The position numbers and the translations under genes are program-made. Shown here piece after piece: positions 17,667 to 27,079 of a DNA stretch of 48,850 nucleotides (within the stretch, counting starts at the first letter, position 1; each line of letters starts with the position of its first letter). The stretch is from Salibacterium salarium (lineage in GTDB: Bacteria > Bacillota > Bacilli > Bacillales > Marinococcaceae), in contig NZ_JAUSUM010000004.1 in the NCBI RefSeq assembly GCF_030813635.1, positions 1 to 48,850 of the forward strand, given 5' to 3'. The notes below the pieces were generated by a model. The model made no database searches and was not told the DNA's origin. It saw nothing but the letters and a program-made list of their open reading frames with translations.

Positions 17667-18101
17667 TTGGAAAATAAGGAGCAATTATTCGGAACAAAAG
17701 CAGTAGACTCGGAGTTTAAATTTTTATCAGTAGTGAAAAATTTTTTTACATTACAAAATGTTAAGTTTTGGCTGCTTACATACCTAGTATCATTTATTAT
17801 TTTTGAGTTTTTTAGCTCGCATATAATACTTATAAATTCTGTCAATTTTATCTTGTTCCCATTTACTGTAATTATTGTAGGCACTGTTGCAAATCAATTT
17901 GTGTTATCCATATCGTTAGTGTACAGATTAATGTATCCGACATATAAACATAGTTTATCAAATAATCAAAATAAAGTAATGTTAATTATTACAAATATCA
18001 TTAAATTTTTTATTTACATTGTTTTATGGAGATATACTTTTATTTTAGGTATTGCGGGTTTGATTATTACTATTAATAATGCCAGAACATTGGACAAGTA
18101 G
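17667..18101 (+). CDS. Unrecognised membrane protein preceding AAA+ gene
   Basis: A 144-residue protein with a short soluble N-terminus (about 30 residues) and three to four predicted hydrophobic segments (for example FWLLTYLVSFIIFEFF and FILFPFTVIIVGTVANQFV). I do not recognise a family. The start is a TTG at 17667 preceded by GAAGGTGTG. The stop lies 10 bases before the ATG of the beta-helix/AAA+ gene and inside its ribosome binding region, so the two are almost certainly co-transcribed and coupled. Composition is AT-rich, like the other accessory genes here. It may anchor the downstream ATPase or its cargo to the membrane; that is inference. Confidence 0.6.
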   Translation: MENKEQLFGTKAVDSEFKFLSVVKNFFTLQNVKFWLLTYLVSFIIFEFFSSHIILINSVNFILFPFTVIIVGTVANQFVLSISLVYRLMYPTYKHSLSNNQNKVMLIITNIIKFFIYIVLWRYTFILGIAGLIITINNARTLDK

Positions 18102-18111
18102 GTGTAGGCAG

Positions 18112-20661
18112 ATGAAGAATATTTGGAAGGTTAAACAAGGTAGAAAAAGGAAACTTGAGGATGTTTTAAGTATATGTGAAAAAGGAGATATCATTTTACT
18201 ACCTCCTGGTGAGTACTATTTCCCTAAAGGCCTACTTTTTAATAAAAGGGAAGAAGTGGAGATTAGAGGAATTGGGAAAAACCCAAGTGATGTAGTCATT
18301 AACGGTTTCTTTGGAATAAGTGGTGCGATAAAAATATCAATATCAAATTTAACGTTCAATGCTCCAAATCAAAAAAATGCATTGAATATTAGAGAAGGTG
18401 CAACATTAAAGCTTAATAGGGTAGTTGTAACCGGAGAATTGACTGGAGAGTATCCAGCGATTTGGTGTGAAGAATCAAATGTAAAAATGGAAGCTACCGA
18501 AGTTTATTTTTCAGAACTGAACTATGGTTTTTACATTTGCGAACAATCAGAAGCACAAATTCGTTCTTCGATTATAAGTTCTATTGCTATCCTTCAATCA
18601 AATGTTCAGTTGCATAATAACCAGATTAATACAGCTATGTCTATAGAGAATGATTCTATAGTGAATTCAACCGGTGTATTAGATTTTACAACAGACGGAA
18701 TGCAGAGAGATGAAATTAACGTGTTGTCGGGTGCTAGAGCAAGATTCGATTTGATCAATGTTGATGACGGCGTTATATCCTTTGTGGTTAAACATGCAGT
18801 ACTAACGTTAAAAGAAGTAAAAGGGAAAGATGCTTCTATTTTTAATGTTGTTCATAACAAACAATCTACTGTTGATGTGCCAAAACGGATAGTAGACGTA
18901 TTTACTGAAGGAATTGAAGGAGAAATGCAAAAAACAAGCGGGTATGCTAATCAGAATGAAGAAATGGATGATACGTTCTATTTCGATGCCACGTCAGATA
19001 GTTCTACAGATGAGGAAATTTATGAAGAAAACAATTACCAAGGGGGTGAAGAACAGCAATCTGGTTTACAAGAATTGGATTCGCTTTACGGTTTAAACGA
19101 TTTGAAAGAACAAATCTATCAATTTATAAATACGGTGAAATTTAATCAACGCAGACAAGAACAAGGCAGAATTACGCTACCAGTCACATTACACTCGTTA
19201 TTTATGGGAAATCCAGGAACAGGTAAAACGACTGTAGCTCGTATATTAGGTCGTACTTTATATGAAATGGGTGTCATTTCGACGGATACATTTGTTGAAG
19301 TAACCCGAAAAGACTTAGTTAGTCCAAACATTGGTGAAACAGCCATGATTACCCAAGAGGTTCTTAAAGAAAGTAAAGATGGAATTTTATTTATCGATGA
19401 AGCATATTCTCTATATAGTGAATCAACAATGGATTATGGTAAAGAAGTGGTTGATACACTCATTACATTTATGGAAGAGAATCGCAATAATATGATGATT
19501 ATCTTTGCTGGTTATACAGATGAAATGAATCAATTTTTAAAGATGAATAGTGGACTTAAATCAAGAATTCCAAATGAGTTTTACTTCGATGATTACACAC
19601 CAGAAGAAATTGCAGAAATCGGATATTTAGATATTATTAAACAAGAATATATTGTGAATGAGGAAAAGTATAAAGATATTATCAAGTGGTTATATAATCA
19701 TAGTGTGGATAAAAGTAATGCAAGATGGGTTAGAAATAAGAATGAAAAGCTGCTTGTCGCACATGCCAACCGAGTAGTGGAAAGTGATACAGATGATACT
19801 CAAACGATCCTTGATAAGGACTTAGCAGTATTAAAGGGTAACCAAAATCTTAATAAAGATGAAATGATTAAAGAGCTATTAAATCAATTAGACGATTTAA
19901 TCGGATTAGATGATATTAAAAAATATGTTCATCGTTTAATTAAGGAAGTAAAGGTCGATCGTATGCTAATGGATGCAGGGAATTTATCTAACAAACCTTC
20001 CTACCATATGATTTTTTCAGGGAATCCTGGCACCGGCAAAACAACGGTAGCTAATATTATAGCTCAGCTTTTTTACCATTTAGATATTATGCCTACATCC
20101 AATGTCAAAGTTGTAGATCGTTCAGACTTAGTAGGTTCATATATTGGTCATACAGAGAAGCAAACGAAGGAAATTTTGGAGCAAGCTATGGGCGGTGTGT
20201 TATTTATTGATGAAGCGTATCAACTAGCAGGGAAATCTAATAATGATTTTGGAAAACAAGCGATTGAAACTTTATTAACTTATATTGAAAATCATCGCGA
20301 TAAGTTTATTGTCATTCTAGCAGGATATACTAATGAGATGGATGAATTTTTAAAAGTCAATCCAGGTTTACGTTCACGTATTCCGAATAACATCATTTTT
20401 CCTGATTACAGCCCAGATGAAGTCGCGACAATTGTAGAAAAGAATGTTACGAAAGATTGGGAAGTAAATGTTCCTTTATTAAGATCAAAAGTGATTGATA
20501 TTTATACGAAACTATCAAGCAATGAAAAAGCAAATGCTAGGTGGGCTCGAAACTTCTCAGAAAGATTAATTCAGAATCACAAAGTATGGGTGATCGATCA
20601 AGACTCAGCAATTGATCATTTAAAGAAAATTAATGATGAAGTCATTCGTGAACTTCACTAG
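18112..20661 (+). CDS. Beta-helix protein with two CbbX/SpoVK-like AAA+ domains
   Basis: This 849-residue protein has three parts. Residues about 10-270 look like a right-handed parallel beta-helix: GDIILLPPGEYYFPKGLLF, then short repeated strands with Asn, Val and Ile. Residues about 275-335 are an acidic low-complexity linker. Two AAA+ modules follow, with Walker A GNPGTGKT at 366-373 and 637-644, Walker B ILFIDEA (425-431) and VLFIDEA (696-702), and the CbbX-type sensor-2 motifs NARWVRN and NARWARN. SpoVK, CbbX and the type VII secretion ATPase EccA share this AAA subtype; EccA has a TPR instead of a beta-helix N-terminus. The start at 18112 follows AGGTG. Both ATP sites look intact. Function is not known; remodelling of a protein complex is the general AAA+ role. 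Confidence 0.8.
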   Translation: MKNIWKVKQGRKRKLEDVLSICEKGDIILLPPGEYYFPKGLLFNKREEVEIRGIGKNPSDVVINGFFGISGAIKISISNLTFNAPNQKNALNIREGATLKLNRVVVTGELTGEYPAIWCEESNVKMEATEVYFSELNYGFYICEQSEAQIRSSIISSIAILQSNVQLHNNQINTAMSIENDSIVNSTGVLDFTTDGMQRDEINVLSGARARFDLINVDDGVISFVVKHAVLTLKEVKGKDASIFNVVHNKQSTVDVPKRIVDVFTEGIEGEMQKTSGYANQNEEMDDTFYFDATSDSSTDEEIYEENNYQGGEEQQSGLQELDSLYGLNDLKEQIYQFINTVKFNQRRQEQGRITLPVTLHSLFMGNPGTGKTTVARILGRTLYEMGVISTDTFVEVTRKDLVSPNIGETAMITQEVLKESKDGILFIDEAYSLYSESTMDYGKEVVDTLITFMEENRNNMMIIFAGYTDEMNQFLKMNSGLKSRIPNEFYFDDYTPEEIAEIGYLDIIKQEYIVNEEKYKDIIKWLYNHSVDKSNARWVRNKNEKLLVAHANRVVESDTDDTQTILDKDLAVLKGNQNLNKDEMIKELLNQLDDLIGLDDIKKYVHRLIKEVKVDRMLMDAGNLSNKPSYHMIFSGNPGTGKTTVANIIAQLFYHLDIMPTSNVKVVDRSDLVGSYIGHTEKQTKEILEQAMGGVLFIDEAYQLAGKSNNDFGKQAIETLLTYIENHRDKFIVILAGYTNEMDEFLKVNPGLRSRIPNNIIFPDYSPDEVATIVEKNVTKDWEVNVPLLRSKVIDIYTKLSSNEKANARWARNFSERLIQNHKVWVIDQDSAIDHLKKINDEVIRELH

Positions 20662-20903
20662 TGATTATGGCAATGTAAAAGTACATAACATCTCATCATT
20701 CTAAATTAGAAAGAGATTTAGACAACTTAAGGGATGAATTTATTCCTTGATAATTTTAATAAGGCAGCCATATTGGCTCACATGCTAGCCTTTAGTTCTG
20801 CTTTTGCCTTTCACTCCTAATGACATTTTTCAAAATCTCGATAGAAATTCAGACTATACATCGTCTATGTTTTAGGAGAATGGCTATTGGAAGGTGGGGT
20901 ACT
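20662..20903. other. Intergenic, nothing clear
   Basis: I see no gene, no convincing terminator for the AAA+ gene and no clear promoter for the lipoprotein gene in this AT-rich stretch. Confidence 0.4.
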
Positions 20904-21638
20904 GTGGGAAGAAATATAGTCGGAGTAACAATTTTAATAATGAGTTCATTGTTAATTACAGCATGTCAAGATACGAAAAATACTGATGAAAAATCTCAAG
21001 AACAATATGAAGATGACAAAATGATTGGACTTGTTAGAGAAGTCGATACTGAGAATAGCGTGGTAACTGTTGATATTTCTCGGTGGGAAAAGCGCGACCG
21101 GGGAAACGTCACAACAGATGAAGGATATGGTATCTCCGCTGAAATAACAGATGAAACCATTTTACAATATGAAGATACAACGGAAGCCTCGCTTCATGAT
21201 ATAAAAAAGGGACAAAAAGTATTAATTAACCCTCCAAAAGAAGATGGGTTTAAAGGAGTAGCTGAGGAATTCATCCTGTTAGACATGACGAGTGAAGAAA
21301 AATATAGAGGGCTTCTATCGCATTTAGAAGATACATTAAATATAGTTGTTATGTATGAAGAAGGAGAAACGCCCCCGCCCCAAATGGATGAACAGTTAAT
21401 GGAGAAGATAGAGCAAGAAACAGTTATGACGTGGAGACCGTATCAAAAAGATTATGTTATAGATTATAAAGAAGAATTAAATATTAAAAAATTCCCTGTT
21501 ATTCTTGTTTTTAACAGTGAAGAACTTGTTTTTAAAACTAATAAGGTTGAAGAACTATATGAGTTTTTTTTAATAAGGCTAGATAATATGTCTGGACATG
21601 AACCATGTTATCCGTTAAAGGGCGCCATTCCGGAATAA
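20904..21638 (+). CDS. Hypothetical lipoprotein
   Basis: A 244-residue protein with a lipoprotein signal peptide and lipobox LITAC (Cys21), a polar Asp/Glu/Lys-rich segment, then a beta-rich region (GLVREVDTENSVVTVDISRW...) of the kind seen in Bacillus DUF3221-like lipoproteins, and a C-terminal alpha/beta part. The start is set at the GTG at 20904, preceded by AAGGTGGGG; it places the signal peptide at the very N-terminus. An upstream in-frame ATG at 20880 would give a poor signal. Function unknown. Confidence 0.65.
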   Translation: MGRNIVGVTILIMSSLLITACQDTKNTDEKSQEQYEDDKMIGLVREVDTENSVVTVDISRWEKRDRGNVTTDEGYGISAEITDETILQYEDTTEASLHDIKKGQKVLINPPKEDGFKGVAEEFILLDMTSEEKYRGLLSHLEDTLNIVVMYEEGETPPPQMDEQLMEKIEQETVMTWRPYQKDYVIDYKEELNIKKFPVILVFNSEELVFKTNKVEELYEFFLIRLDNMSGHEPCYPLKGAIPE

Positions 21639-21720
21639 GAAATGTCTCCTTTTCTTTGAGGATGGGCAATTTTCGTAATAGGAGATGTTAAAATTTTAAT
21701 GGTTAAAGGAGACATTGAAA

Positions 21721-21978
21721 ATGCCGTGGTCAGATATAAGCTCATTAATTATAATACTCGTACTTCTAGGTTGGTGTTTTAGTTTAATGCGTAAAAACGA
21801 TGCTTTAAAAAGAGAAAACATCAAACTATTAGAGGAAACGGGGAAATATGAAGATATAAAAAGCGAAGCAAAAGAAATATTAAGCACATCAACAGAGGTG
21901 AATACCGTTAAATCATTAAGAGAGAAGCATGGCTTGTCTTTGTTAGATGCGAAAAAAATCGTGGACTCAGTGAAATAA
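21721..21978 (+). CDS. Single-pass membrane protein with L7/L12-like C-terminal motif
   Basis: An 85-residue protein: one membrane segment (LIIILVLLGWCFSLM), a charged coiled-coil-like stretch and a C-terminal VKSLREKHGLSLLDAKKIVD motif. That end resembles the ribosomal protein L7/L12 C-terminal helix pattern (lysine-rich, GL-L-AK-V), a feature seen in several small Bacillus proteins of unknown role. The ATG at 21721 sits eight bases after AAAGGAGA; a TTG at 21715 is too close to it. Confidence 0.65.
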   Translation: MPWSDISSLIIILVLLGWCFSLMRKNDALKRENIKLLEETGKYEDIKSEAKEILSTSTEVNTVKSLREKHGLSLLDAKKIVDSVK

Positions 21979-22025
21979 TGTTAATCTTCAGGAAACGCGC
22001 GCTAAGGTTGTTGAATATTGTTAGG

Positions 22026-22181
22026 ATGCTTAGGGTGAGAAAAGGTGCAAAAATAGCTGAATAACTGGGAGAAAAAGTGCATTTAACTGGACAAGTGGCT
22101 GCATCAAGAGTAACGAAATTAGAAGAAAATGAAGTGATTGAAAATTATATGAAACAAGGAAAAGATCAATCCATCGCCTAA
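22026..22181 (+). pseudogene. Small ORF remnant with one nonsense codon
   Basis: A 52-codon frame reads MLRVRKGAKIAE, stop (TAA at 22062-22064), LGEKVHLTGQ, then AASRVTKLEENEVIENY and a terminal stop. Restoring TAA to CAA would give one continuous small basic protein. There is no clear ribosome binding site. I do not recognise the family; it may be the degraded end of a neighbour or a mobile-element gene. Confidence 0.4.
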
Positions 22182-22277
22182 AACAGTTTGCGGGAAAGTA
22201 TGGTGTTCTCTACCTTTTCTGATTTAAGGGATGGATATTCTAGTATTCTGCCTGGACACTTTTATATAAGTGACTTT

Positions 22278-23168
22278 TTAAGATGTATAATTAGTCGCCA
22301 CCCACTGAGTCACATGATCAATAAACTTTCGCGTTGCTGGTGACTTATCGAAATTTGCGGCTATACTTATCGTGCGGTGGCAGTCCTTTTCTAAATCGAG
22401 ACTTTTCACGTCTGGTGGCAGATTTGTCAGTAACATTTGTGGAAGAATGCTAATCCCCAATTTGTTTTGTACCATCGATATGATTGCATAATCATCCAAT
22501 AGTTCAAATACAACGTTTGCCTTCACTTTATTTGCTTTGAAGAATCTCTTTACATCATGATAGCCTTCATACTTGTAGCTTCCGTACCTTGGCATAATAA
22601 ACGGCTCTTGTTCAATCTGGTCAAATAACACGTTGTCCTGCTGGGAAATAAGGTGATTTTTCGGAACAATAGAGAGCAGCTTTTCCTGTTTTAAGAAAAC
22701 GACATCCAAAAGCTCGGACCTTACTTGATTCACAAAGCCGCAATCTATTTTTCCGCTAATAATCCAGTCCTCGATTTCTTCATAATCTCCTTCGTAAACT
22801 TCTATCGTAATCCTCGGATATGCTGATTTAAATTCTTTAAAAATACTGGGTAGCCAGTGGGAAGAGACGCTCGTAAAGGTACCTATTCTTATAGTGCCAA
22901 TCTCCAATCCTTGAATAGCATTCGCTTCCTGGTTCATCTTTTCATTTAGGTTTAAAATCTCGTGTATGTATGCTAATATACTTTCCCCATTCACCGTTAG
23001 CGTTAAGCCGGATCGTCCCCGGTTTAATAACGAAAACCCAAATTCTGCTTCGAGACCGTTAATTGCATGGCTGACAGCAGACTGGGTCAGGTTCATTTCC
23101 TCGCCAGCTTTTGTGAGGCTTCCTCGTTCTACGACTTTGCTAAAAATCTCGTATTTTACCAGTGACAT
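22278..23168 (-). CDS. LysR-family transcriptional regulator
   Basis: A 296-residue LysR-type regulator. The N-terminal winged helix reads YEIFSKVVERGSLTKAGEEM followed by LTQSAVSHAINGLEAEFG and LLNRGRSGLTLT, the standard pattern, and the C-terminal two thirds form the effector-binding fold (IRIGTFTSVSSHWLPSIF, DCGFVNQ). It is divergent from an EamA transporter 120 bp away, which is the usual LysR arrangement with its target. TGGAGG precedes the ATG. The effector is unknown. Confidence 0.9.
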   Translation of the reverse strand: MSLVKYEIFSKVVERGSLTKAGEEMNLTQSAVSHAINGLEAEFGFSLLNRGRSGLTLTVNGESILAYIHEILNLNEKMNQEANAIQGLEIGTIRIGTFTSVSSHWLPSIFKEFKSAYPRITIEVYEGDYEEIEDWIISGKIDCGFVNQVRSELLDVVFLKQEKLLSIVPKNHLISQQDNVLFDQIEQEPFIMPRYGSYKYEGYHDVKRFFKANKVKANVVFELLDDYAIISMVQNKLGISILPQMLLTNLPPDVKSLDLEKDCHRTISIAANFDKSPATRKFIDHVTQWVATNYTS

Positions 23169-23181
23169 AGGATACCTCCAT

Positions 23182-23204
23182 TTACATTAATTTTATTCAT
23201 GTAA
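23182..23204. promoter_or_regulatory. Candidate LysR operator
   Basis: An inverted repeat TTACAT (23182-23187), 11 bases, ATGTAA (23199-23204), flanked further out by ATACC and GGTAT, lies in the divergent intergenic region just upstream of the lysR ribosome binding site. Its position suits autoregulation and control of the divergent transporter. Confidence 0.4.
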
Positions 23205-23288
23205 GGTATGATAAACATTCGTTTTATTTATATAAATTGTACCTTTAAAATGTAAATGACACAAACCGAAATGGAGGTATCTGAATCA

Positions 23289-24173
23289 ATGAGTATGCAG
23301 CTAAGAGCAGATATGATGATGATATTAGTTACGGTTTCTTGGGGCACCTCTTATGTGTTTATGAAAATGGGTCTTGGCTCTATAGAAGCTTTCAACCTTG
23401 TTGCTTTACGCTTTGGTATTGCTTTTCTTTTTGCAGGGTTGCTTTTTTATAAACGATTAATAAAGGTAGACTTGAAAACCGTGAAGTACGGGATGATTTT
23501 AGGATTTATTTTATATCTTGTATTTACGTTTATTACATTTGGTGTGAAAACAACGTCAGCATCCAATGCAGGTTTCATTGTCAGTCTGGCCGTCATTTTT
23601 GTACCTGTTTTGTCTGCTCTGTTTTTAAAACAAAAAATTGGGCCGCGTGTATTTACCGGCATCTTTTTATCATTGCTTGGTATCGGATTATTGACTTTGA
23701 ACCCTCAATTACAAATGAATCCGGGGGATGTACTGTGTATGTTGGGAGCTTTAAGTTATGCCACATATATTCTAGTTACAGGATCACTGACCAAAAATGT
23801 TGATTCTCTTAGCTTAGGGATTATCCAGCTCGGTTTTGTTAGCTTGTTCGGACTGATTTCATCCTTCATGGCTCCAGAAACCACTGTTCTACCTGACACA
23901 GCAGGATCATGGTTCGCAATTATTTCCCTAGGAATTTTCTGTAGCGCTATTGGTTTTACGATACAAACCATTTCGCAAAAATACACGACACCGACCAATA
24001 CTGGCCTTATTTTTTCATTGGAACCTGTTTTTGCTGCGGTTTTTGCATTTCTTGTCCTCGACGAGAAATTTACAGCAAATGCATATATAGGAGCGGCCCT
24101 CGTATTGACGGGTGTACTGCTTTCACGTATAGATGTAAAAAGAGTGTTTCTGAAAAGAGGGGAATCCGTTTAG
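23289..24173 (+). CDS. EamA/DMT-family transporter
   Basis: A 294-residue protein with ten predicted membrane segments arranged as two EamA repeats. The first begins VTVSWGTSYVFMKMGLG, a typical DMT start, and the second contains IGFTIQTISQKYTTPTNTGL followed by SLEPVFAAVFAFLVLDEKFT, the hallmark second-repeat motif. Such proteins export amino acids or other metabolites. The ATG at 23289 is chosen because GGAGG lies upstream; ATG 23256 lies before that site. Divergence from a LysR gene suggests it is the regulated target. The substrate cannot be told. Confidence 0.9.
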   Translation: MSMQLRADMMMILVTVSWGTSYVFMKMGLGSIEAFNLVALRFGIAFLFAGLLFYKRLIKVDLKTVKYGMILGFILYLVFTFITFGVKTTSASNAGFIVSLAVIFVPVLSALFLKQKIGPRVFTGIFLSLLGIGLLTLNPQLQMNPGDVLCMLGALSYATYILVTGSLTKNVDSLSLGIIQLGFVSLFGLISSFMAPETTVLPDTAGSWFAIISLGIFCSAIGFTIQTISQKYTTPTNTGLIFSLEPVFAAVFAFLVLDEKFTANAYIGAALVLTGVLLSRIDVKRVFLKRGESV

Positions 24174-24282
24174 TACTGATTTAACAGACACTTATAATTA
24201 AAACTCATTGTATGTTAGGTGAGAATTTGAAATAATTGGTACACATTGTAAAATATAATGAAGGAAAGGACACGATGCAAAG

Positions 24283-24747
24283 ATGAATGAAGAAATGATT
24301 TTCCAGCAAGTTAACTTAATTAGGCAAAATACATTGAAAGAGATAGAACATTTATCAGAAGAACAAGCAGACCAAAGGCCGGAAATATTCCCGAACACGA
24401 TTCGTTGGAATCTAGGCCATATCTACACGGTTCAAAATGTTATGCTTTCACATTTTGGCGGGAAAAATATCGATACTCCTTCTCGGTATCTTGAACTGTT
24501 CGTCCCAGGAACAAGACCAGATGAGTGGCAAGGTGAGGTGCCGTCACTCGATGAGTTGAAACAACATCTTGAAGAACAACCGACAAAGCTAAAAGAGGCT
24601 TTAATCGGCGAGATGGATGAAAAAGCAGCAAAACCATTTCAATCACTATCAACCGTCGGCGAAATTTTGAATTTCACGACGTATCATGAAGGATTGCATG
24701 TGGGGACGATAAAGGCGCTAAAAAAAGCGAACAGCTTGGGGAAGTAA
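24283..24747 (+). CDS. DinB-like (DinB_2) four-helix protein
   Basis: A 154-residue protein of the DinB/YfiT-like four-helix-bundle superfamily. It has the N-terminal helix ending in a WNLGHIYTVQN motif with the first histidine, and the C-terminal TTYHEGLHVGTIKALKK segment with the other two metal-ligand histidines. AAGGAAAGGA lies upstream of the ATG at 24283. Members often act as metal-dependent thiol transferases; the role here is unknown. Confidence 0.8.
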   Translation: MNEEMIFQQVNLIRQNTLKEIEHLSEEQADQRPEIFPNTIRWNLGHIYTVQNVMLSHFGGKNIDTPSRYLELFVPGTRPDEWQGEVPSLDELKQHLEEQPTKLKEALIGEMDEKAAKPFQSLSTVGEILNFTTYHEGLHVGTIKALKKANSLGK

Positions 24748-24921
24748 GAGAGATCTGTACTGAAAAAGAAAGTTTCATGAATCGTAAAAAAAGTACTAGC
24801 GCCAAGATCGTGGGGCTCGTATAATATGGCGGTTATACATTTGATTCAGTGAGTATATATTGTGTTATATTCTTTTTTTTGATAAACTCATTTCATAGCT
24901 AACGATTCTGAAAATAATGAG

Positions 24922-25443
24922 GTGGTTTCCGTTCATTCGTTTAATCATGATAGTGAATTACTTCCAGAAGAAATGGATACGATAAACCTTTTGACGAAAA
25001 TGCCTTTAGACTCTTTAAATTTAGATGCTATTGCGGTTGTCACCAATATGTACCGTATAGCACAAGGCTTGCGAAATAAAATGGAGCGCGAAGTTCTCGC
25101 TGACTATGGTTTGTCTTGGACTTCCTTTTCGATCCTTTATGATTTATGGGTGTGGAAAACGGTAGAAACTAAAAAACTAGCGGAGCTCTCAGCAATAACC
25201 AAAGCAACCGTAAGCAATATTACGAAAACGTTAGAACGAAAAGAACTATGCGAGCGGAGTACTGACAATCGTGACCGGCGAATTACGTATCTTTCCATTA
25301 CAGAAAAAGGAAGGGAAGTCATGCAGGATTTATATCCACAATTTCACCAAGGAGAGGTCGAGATTGTCAGCGGTTTGAGCATAGAAGAAAAAAAACAAAT
25401 CTCGGGATTGCTTAGAAGAATAATTAAAGAGAATAAGTTCTAA
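24922..25443 (+). CDS. MarR-family regulator, YwaE type
   Basis: A 173-residue protein with a MarR winged-helix domain: LRNKMEREVLADYGLSW, KLAELSAITKATVSNITKTL as recognition part, and DRRITYLSITEKGREVM as the wing. In B. subtilis a MarR-type gene, ywaE, lies directly upstream of tyrZ, and this gene has the same position before a T-box-controlled tyrosyl-tRNA synthetase. The start is uncertain: GTG 24922 lacks a well-spaced Shine-Dalgarno sequence, and ATG 24974 is an alternative. A role in tyrosine-related control is not proven. Confidence 0.82.
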   Translation: MVSVHSFNHDSELLPEEMDTINLLTKMPLDSLNLDAIAVVTNMYRIAQGLRNKMEREVLADYGLSWTSFSILYDLWVWKTVETKKLAELSAITKATVSNITKTLERKELCERSTDNRDRRITYLSITEKGREVMQDLYPQFHQGEVEIVSGLSIEEKKQISGLLRRIIKENKF

Positions 25444-25467
25444 TTTCATGTGTAAAAATGAATATAA

Positions 25468-25710
25468 AAATCGATGAAAGAAATCCAGTAGTAGCCTATC
25501 TCCCTTTTCGAGAGAGTCGGTGGGTGGTGGGAACCGATATAAAGATAGCTATGAATTACCTTCTTGAGATGTCTTTGTGAACGTTCAGTAGCAAAGAACG
25601 GGCATGCCGTTATCTAAACGAGTGGAAGAATGGACTGTATTCTTCTATAAGGGTGGTACCGCGTACAAAAAATACAACCACGTCCCTTTTTGAAGGGGGC
25701 GTGGTTTTTA
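25468..25710 (+). promoter_or_regulatory. Tyrosyl T-box leader
   Basis: The antiterminator T-box GGGTGGTACCGCG is at 25651-25663. A probable specifier TAC (Tyr) lies at 25557-25559 in the GAATTACC loop region of stem I. The leader ends in a terminator, CCACGTCCC pairing with GGGGCGTGG followed by T5 (about 25677-25710). Uncharged tRNA-Tyr should bind and switch on the downstream synthetase. Confidence 0.95.
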
Positions 25711-25734
25711 AATTTTTCATTGGAGGAATGTTAT

Positions 25735-26964
25735 ATGAGCACATTTATGGAGCAATTATCAGACGAACAGATAAAAGAGGTACAAAGACAAGTGGATATT
25801 TACAGCCAAGGAGCTCAAGAGATCATACCGACGGAAGAGTTAGAAAATAAAGTGGCAAAATCTATTGTGGAAGGCCGGCCCTTAAAAATTAAGCTAGGAC
25901 TAGACCCTTCTGCCCCAGATGTTCATCTAGGTCACACGGTTGTACTGAATAAAATGAGACAATTTCAAGAGAACGGTCATACCATTCAACTAATAATCGG
26001 GGATTTTACTGGAAAAATTGGAGATCCAACAGGAAAGTCCATTGCCAGAAAGCAGTTGACTAACGAGGAAGTTATGCAAAATGCCAAGACTTACTTTGAT
26101 CAATTTGGAAAAGTAATAGATATGGAGAAAGTAGAGCTTCACTACAACTCGAAATGGCTCGATCCATTACATTTTGAAGATGTGATCAATTTGGCTGGAA
26201 AGGTTACCGTGGCAAGGCTTCTTGAACGAGATGATTTTGAAGAACGTATGGCTTTCAGCAAGCCTATCTCCCTACACGAATTCTTTTACCCCGTTATGCA
26301 GGGATATGACTCCGTTACGTTAGAGAGTGATATTGAACTTGGTGGAACGGATCAACACTTTAATATTTTAATGGGGAGGCATTTTCAAGAGAGATATGAT
26401 AAGGAACCGCAAGTAGCAATGCTAATGCCTTTATTAGAAGGTGTCGACGGTGTGGAAAAGATGTCTAAATCAAAGAATAACTACATCGGAATTTATGAAA
26501 GTCCTAATGAAATGTACGGAAAGGCGATGTCCATTCCAGATGAGTTAATCAGCAAGTACTTGGAATTAGTTACAGATTTATCTCCGGAACAAGTTCAAAT
26601 AGCATCAGGTGAACAGAATCCAAGAGATGCCAAAATGTTATTAGGAAAATCAATTGTACGGATGTACCATGGTATGGAAGCGGCTGAACAAGCGGAACAG
26701 AACTTTATCTCCGTCTTTCAAAAAGGGAAAATGCCGGATGATATCCCAGAATTTAAATGGGAAGGGGACAAAGAAGTGTCTATTGTAGATTTGCTTGTTC
26801 ATCTAAAGCTACTAACTTCCAAAAGTGAAGCTCGACGTATGATAGAAAATAAGGGAGTCAAAATAGATGAAAAAAGAATAGAGGACACAAACCAGCAAAT
26901 CATTCTGACTAATGATTTAATTGTGCAAGTAGGGAAACGAAAATTTGTTAAAATAAAGATATAA
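25735..26964 (+). CDS. tyrZ: Tyrosyl-tRNA synthetase, TyrZ type
   Basis: This class I synthetase (409 residues) attaches tyrosine to tRNA-Tyr. It has the HIGH-like HLGH (64-67) inside [20 protein letters not shown], the KMSKS loop at 242-246 (EKMSKSKNN) and a C-terminal S4 RNA-binding domain ([14 protein letters not shown]). The sequence is of the TyrZ class and not the TyrS class (which has GFDPTADSLHIGH). GGAGG precedes the ATG at 25735. The gene sits behind a tyrosyl T-box and a MarR gene, as in B. subtilis ywaE-tyrZ. Confidence 0.95.
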   Translation: MSTFMEQLSDEQIKEVQRQVDIYSQGAQEIIPTEELENKVAKSIVEGRPLKIKLGLDPSAPDVHLGHTVVLNKMRQFQENGHTIQLIIGDFTGKIGDPTGKSIARKQLTNEEVMQNAKTYFDQFGKVIDMEKVELHYNSKWLDPLHFEDVINLAGKVTVARLLERDDFEERMAFSKPISLHEFFYPVMQGYDSVTLESDIELGGTDQHFNILMGRHFQERYDKEPQVAMLMPLLEGVDGVEKMSKSKNNYIGIYESPNEMYGKAMSIPDELISKYLELVTDLSPEQVQIASGEQNPRDAKMLLGKSIVRMYHGMEAAEQAEQNFISVFQKGKMPDDIPEFKWEGDKEVSIVDLLVHLKLLTSKSEARRMIENKGVKIDEKRIEDTNQQIILTNDLIVQVGKRKFVKIKI

Positions 26965-26970
26965 AGAAGA

Positions 26971-27003
26971 TAAAGGTGCAACTACTATGTTGTACCTTTT
27001 TGT
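26971..27003 (+). terminator. tyrZ terminator
   Basis: AAAGGTGCAAC (26972-26982) pairs with GTTGTACCTTT (one mismatch) around a six-base loop, followed by T residues. Confidence 0.8.
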
Positions 27004-27079
27004 TTTGGTGGTCCGCAGGAAACTTAGAAAGAGTATATAACGACTACTAAAGGAAAGAATTTAGTTCTTCCATGTTAAA

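Noticed and set aside
24775-24890. Hydrophobic small frames between dinB-like gene and ywaE-like gene (MNRKKSTSAKIVGLV, then a shifted frame)
   Set aside because: Needs a frameshift and a stop removed to give one small membrane protein; too speculative to call.
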